This document shows positions 21,251 through 22,735 of a stretch of DNA of 22,735 bases, piece by piece (position 1 is the stretch's first letter; every line of letters begins with the position of its first letter). Under the pieces are notes generated by a model. It was not told where the DNA came from, searched no databases, and saw only the letters and a list, made by a program, of their open reading frames with translations. The stretch is from a virus: positions 1 through 22,735 of the IMG/VR virus record IMGVR_UViG_3300025736_000219; one strand, written 5' to 3'. The position numbers and the translations under genes were made by a program.

Positions 21251-21306
21251 GTGAACTACCCACCACTTCAAAACCGTTTCTCAGGTTTAAGTGGCGGGTA
21301 GTTCAC
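21251..21306. repeat. 18-bp inverted repeat upstream of the late promoter
   Basis: Arms 21251-21268 (GTGAACTACCCACCACTT) and 21289-21306 pair at 17 of 18 positions, and the one mismatch becomes a G-U pair in minus-strand RNA. An inner 5-bp pair (AAACC/GGTTT) extends the stem. No T run follows on either strand, so it is not a simple terminator. The arms resemble the subterminal hairpins of IS200/IS605-type elements, but no transposase gene is present. It could also serve as an operator, a packaging site, or an RNA processing hairpin. It starts one base after the stop codon of the regulator gene. Confidence 0.85.
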
Positions 21307-21307
21307 A

Positions 21308-21874
21308 TCAATATGATACCATAATTTTCCACAATGATCTTCTTTTAATTTTTCTAATTGCCGCTTCAGACAAGTTCATTTTAGCTCCTATCTCTCTATT
21401 GCTCAAGGTGCTATATCCCTTTGCTTTTTCTCTTTTTTCATAATCATGATTGATAAAACTATAAAAAAGGACCTGAGCTTCTCTGGAAGTGATCTCAGAC
21501 AACCATTTTTCAACCACTTTACAGACAACTCCCCCCGCGTATTGAACGATGATCCCCGCTATCTGCTTATCATCGAATTGGATCACATCCTTCATCTTCA
21601 ACAGTTCCTTTTTTAATTCAATATCTCCGGGAAGGGCGTTTTGGTACAAAGGGGGTTGAGCCTCGCTCCAATCGATTTTATTTTCTTCTTGATTCCAAAA
21701 CAGATGAACCCTCTTGTTGAGCTTCTTGACTAACGCTGTTTTATACTTTTGTAGAATCTCAACAACATCCGAGGATGAAAACGCTTCCCTATTTTTTACG
21801 TTATAATCTTTGTGTGTGTTATTATTTTTATCTATATTCCCCGACTTGTTCGGGGCTTTTTCTTGTATTTCCAC
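21308..21874 (-). CDS. Late-gene transcription regulator (ArpU/sigma-region-4-like)
   Basis: 188 residues from a GTG start at 21874; a G-rich site (GGGGGGAT) lies upstream and there is no later Met before residue 94. The C-terminal 60 residues resemble sigma region 4 or ArpU-type regulators: ITSREAQVLFYSFINHDYEK followed by LSNREIGAKMNLSEAAIRKI, with the helix-turn-helix at about 156-184. The N-terminal 30 residues are Asn/Lys rich and disordered. It lies directly upstream of the late promoter, the usual place for a late activator in phages of this kind, so activation of the packaging and structural operon is a fair inference. It overlaps the Nudix gene by 43 bases. Confidence 0.75.
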   Translation of the reverse strand: MEIQEKAPNKSGNIDKNNNTHKDYNVKNREAFSSSDVVEILQKYKTALVKKLNKRVHLFWNQEENKIDWSEAQPPLYQNALPGDIELKKELLKMKDVIQFDDKQIAGIIVQYAGGVVCKVVEKWLSEITSREAQVLFYSFINHDYEKREKAKGYSTLSNREIGAKMNLSEAAIRKIKRRSLWKIMVSY

Positions 21875-22431
21875 GGAGATCCCCCCCAGTCCTTTTCGAG
21901 CAGGTCAAGCACGTACACCGCCCACGTCTCAAGATTTCTTTTTTTTAACTCAGAAACTGTCAAAAACTCCCAGCAAGGGATCTCATTCGAGGGTCTTAAC
22001 TCTCCGTTGTATTCGGTAATGATCTGAGCAAAGCCAAGATGCACCTTGTCGACTTCTGTGTCATTAAGCTGAATATATATTTCTCCAAACGTTTTATGAG
22101 GAGTGATTCCAAGTTCCTCAATACATTCCCTGTCTCTTCCGTTGAGGATTCCCTCGTATCCATATCCATCTGACGGGTGTATATGTCCTCCAATGCCAAT
22201 TGTCCATTGTCCTTCAAGGCGCTCTTCATTCCCTTTTTTTCTCTGATAAGCAAGAATTCTTCCATCTTCTCTCAAAAGAACACAATAGGGGGTAATGTGC
22301 CGGTAAGCCATATCCTTTTCAGCGTCTCTTCTGATTTCCCAAATCCCGAACCGTTCAACAAACTTTTCAAAGTCGTCAAAGGCCATGTCCGCAGGCACAC
22401 ACAAAACCATCTCATCCATCTTTCCCATCAT
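21832..22431 (-). CDS. Nudix hydrolase (COG4112-like predicted phosphoesterase)
   Basis: 199 residues from tandem ATGs at 22431/22428, with GGAGG four to seven bases upstream. The N-terminal half matches the family pattern of VLCVPADMAFDDFEKF, a Y-R-H-I-T-P-Y segment and ILAYQRKKGNEERLEGQWTI. The Nudix box is GGHIHPSDGYGYE followed by R101-E102 and E105-E106 (RECIEELGI); the loop between Gly and Glu is longer than the standard motif, as expected in this subfamily. Such enzymes hydrolyse a nucleoside diphosphate linked to another group with Mg2+; the substrate is not known. The gene overlaps the XRE gene by four bases. Its C-terminus contains the G7 run that also forms the ribosome binding site of the regulator gene. 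Its role in the phage is unclear: it may alter nucleotide pools or act as a moron. Confidence 0.85.
   Translation of the reverse strand: MMGKMDEMVLCVPADMAFDDFEKFVERFGIWEIRRDAEKDMAYRHITPYCVLLREDGRILAYQRKKGNEERLEGQWTIGIGGHIHPSDGYGYEGILNGRDRECIEELGITPHKTFGEIYIQLNDTEVDKVHLGFAQIITEYNGELRPSNEIPCWEFLTVSELKKRNLETWAVYVLDLLEKDWGGSPWKYKKKPRTSRGI
21839..21862 (+). terminator. Possible plus-strand terminator inside the regulator gene
   Basis: On the plus strand CCCCGA-CTTGT-TCGGGG is followed by CTTTTTC. It lies in the first codons of the 188-residue regulator gene and overlaps the end of the Nudix gene. No plus-strand gene is seen upstream, so it could stop an antisense transcript or be chance. On the minus strand the same hairpin lies near the regulator start. 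Confidence 0.4.
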
Positions 22432-22619
22432 TTCGCCTCCATTCTCTTTTTGAAAAAATCTCTCAAAATTTGATTGTGATAAACATTAACGATACTCAAA
22501 TCCCGCCGTGTTCGTTCGTGATATGAAATGTCCATGGGATTTAATCCGGTTCTTTCTGCAAGTTCTTTCTGAGAAATTTTCAGTTTCATTCTTTTCGCTT
22601 TAACCTCTTTCCCTGTCAT
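22428..22619 (-). CDS. XRE-family helix-turn-helix protein
   Basis: 63 residues from the ATG at 22619, chosen because AAAGGGG lies nine bases upstream; the ATG at 22628 abuts that site. The protein is almost entirely one helix-turn-helix: GKEVKAKRMKLKISQKELAE with the recognition part RTGLNPMDISYHERTRRD, then a short basic C-terminus. It is a DNA-binding regulator, probably a dimer, and may control this short operon. Its stop overlaps the Nudix start (ATGA), so translation is coupled. Lacking an effector domain, it resembles small Cro-like or host XRE regulators. Confidence 0.85.
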   Translation of the reverse strand: MTGKEVKAKRMKLKISQKELAERTGLNPMDISYHERTRRDLSIVNVYHNQILRDFFKKRMEAK

Positions 22620-22639
22620 TTCCGTCATCCCCTTTAAGA

Positions 22640-22657
22640 ATTATATGCCTCACAGGC
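22640..22657 (-). promoter_or_regulatory. Possible -10 and operator of the XRE operon
   Basis: On the minus strand a consensus TATAAT (22645-22640) lies directly after a palindrome GCCT-GTG-AGGC (22657-22647). No good -35 is found at the expected spacing, so the promoter would be weak or activator-dependent. The palindrome is placed where an XRE dimer could block the -10. The rest of 22658-22735 shows no gene, only AT-rich sequence with two copies of AAATAC. Confidence 0.35.
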
Positions 22658-22735
22658 TTGATGGTTCTGGTCGATTTTCTCGTTTAAATACACTTCGTAT
22701 ACAAATACTCATGAAACAATTTCGGATGCGTTTAA

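Noticed and set aside
419-22473. Many plus-strand open frames across the window
   Set aside because: All lie opposite well-supported minus-strand genes, have compositions rich in Ser, Phe and Leu expected from antisense of Glu/Lys-rich proteins, and lack consistent ribosome binding sites.
1-22735. CRISPR array, tRNA or rRNA genes, integrase or attachment site
   Set aside because: No regularly spaced repeats, cloverleaf or recombinase-like protein was seen on either strand.

Overview
This window is the late, structural half of a tailed phage or prophage of the long-tailed (siphovirus) type. Every gene lies on the minus strand, so transcription runs from the right end of the window to the left. 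The order is canonical: regulator, small terminase, large terminase, portal, MuF minor head protein, prohead protease/scaffold, major capsid, head-tail connectors, tail tube, tail assembly chaperones made by frameshifting, tape measure, then distal tail genes running off the left edge. Ribosome binding sites are strong GGAGG types, GTG and TTG starts occur, and the DNA is moderately AT-rich. Together with the PBSX/SPP1-like portal, protease and MuF proteins this suggests a phage of a Bacillota-like or Thermotogota-like host. No rRNA, tRNA, integrase or attachment site is visible, so neither the host nor the prophage state can be fixed from this window.

Right end (about 21300-22735): a tightly packed three-gene group encodes a small XRE-type helix-turn-helix protein, a Nudix hydrolase resembling the COG4112 predicted phosphoesterases, and a 188-residue protein with a C-terminal sigma-region-4/ArpU-like helix-turn-helix, probably the late-gene activator. 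A regulatory gap follows (21085-21307). It holds an 18-bp-arm inverted repeat, a near-consensus promoter (TTGACA, 17 bp, TAAAAT) and a GC-rich intrinsic terminator in the leader of the terminase operon.

Head module (12037-21084): packaging (TerS, TerL, portal), a MuF/SPP1 gp7-type minor head protein carrying a C-terminal toxin-like domain, protease-scaffold, major capsid, a small basic-acidic protein and four connector/completion proteins. Tail module (1-12037): tail tube, chaperones G and GT linked by a T TTT TTA slippery site, a very large tape measure protein (about 2875 residues), a secreted small protein, and a partial distal tail protein.

The most striking point is the MuF protein. As the DNA stands, one 615-codon frame joins the minor head domain, a ribonuclease-toxin-like domain and a further 124 residues. 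At a run of seven A (minus strand, 16374-16368) a -1 shift instead gives a short hydrophilic tail and a stop at 16300. The last 124 codons have their own ribosome binding site and ATG at 16322. This looks like a polymorphic MuF toxin plus its immunity gene, joined by programmed frameshifting, by a real indel, or by a sequence error. A second theme is a series of intrinsic terminators, one in the operon leader and four between late genes, which suggests a processive antitermination or read-through system. A third is a homologous beta-rich module shared by the tail tube protein and the distal tail protein.
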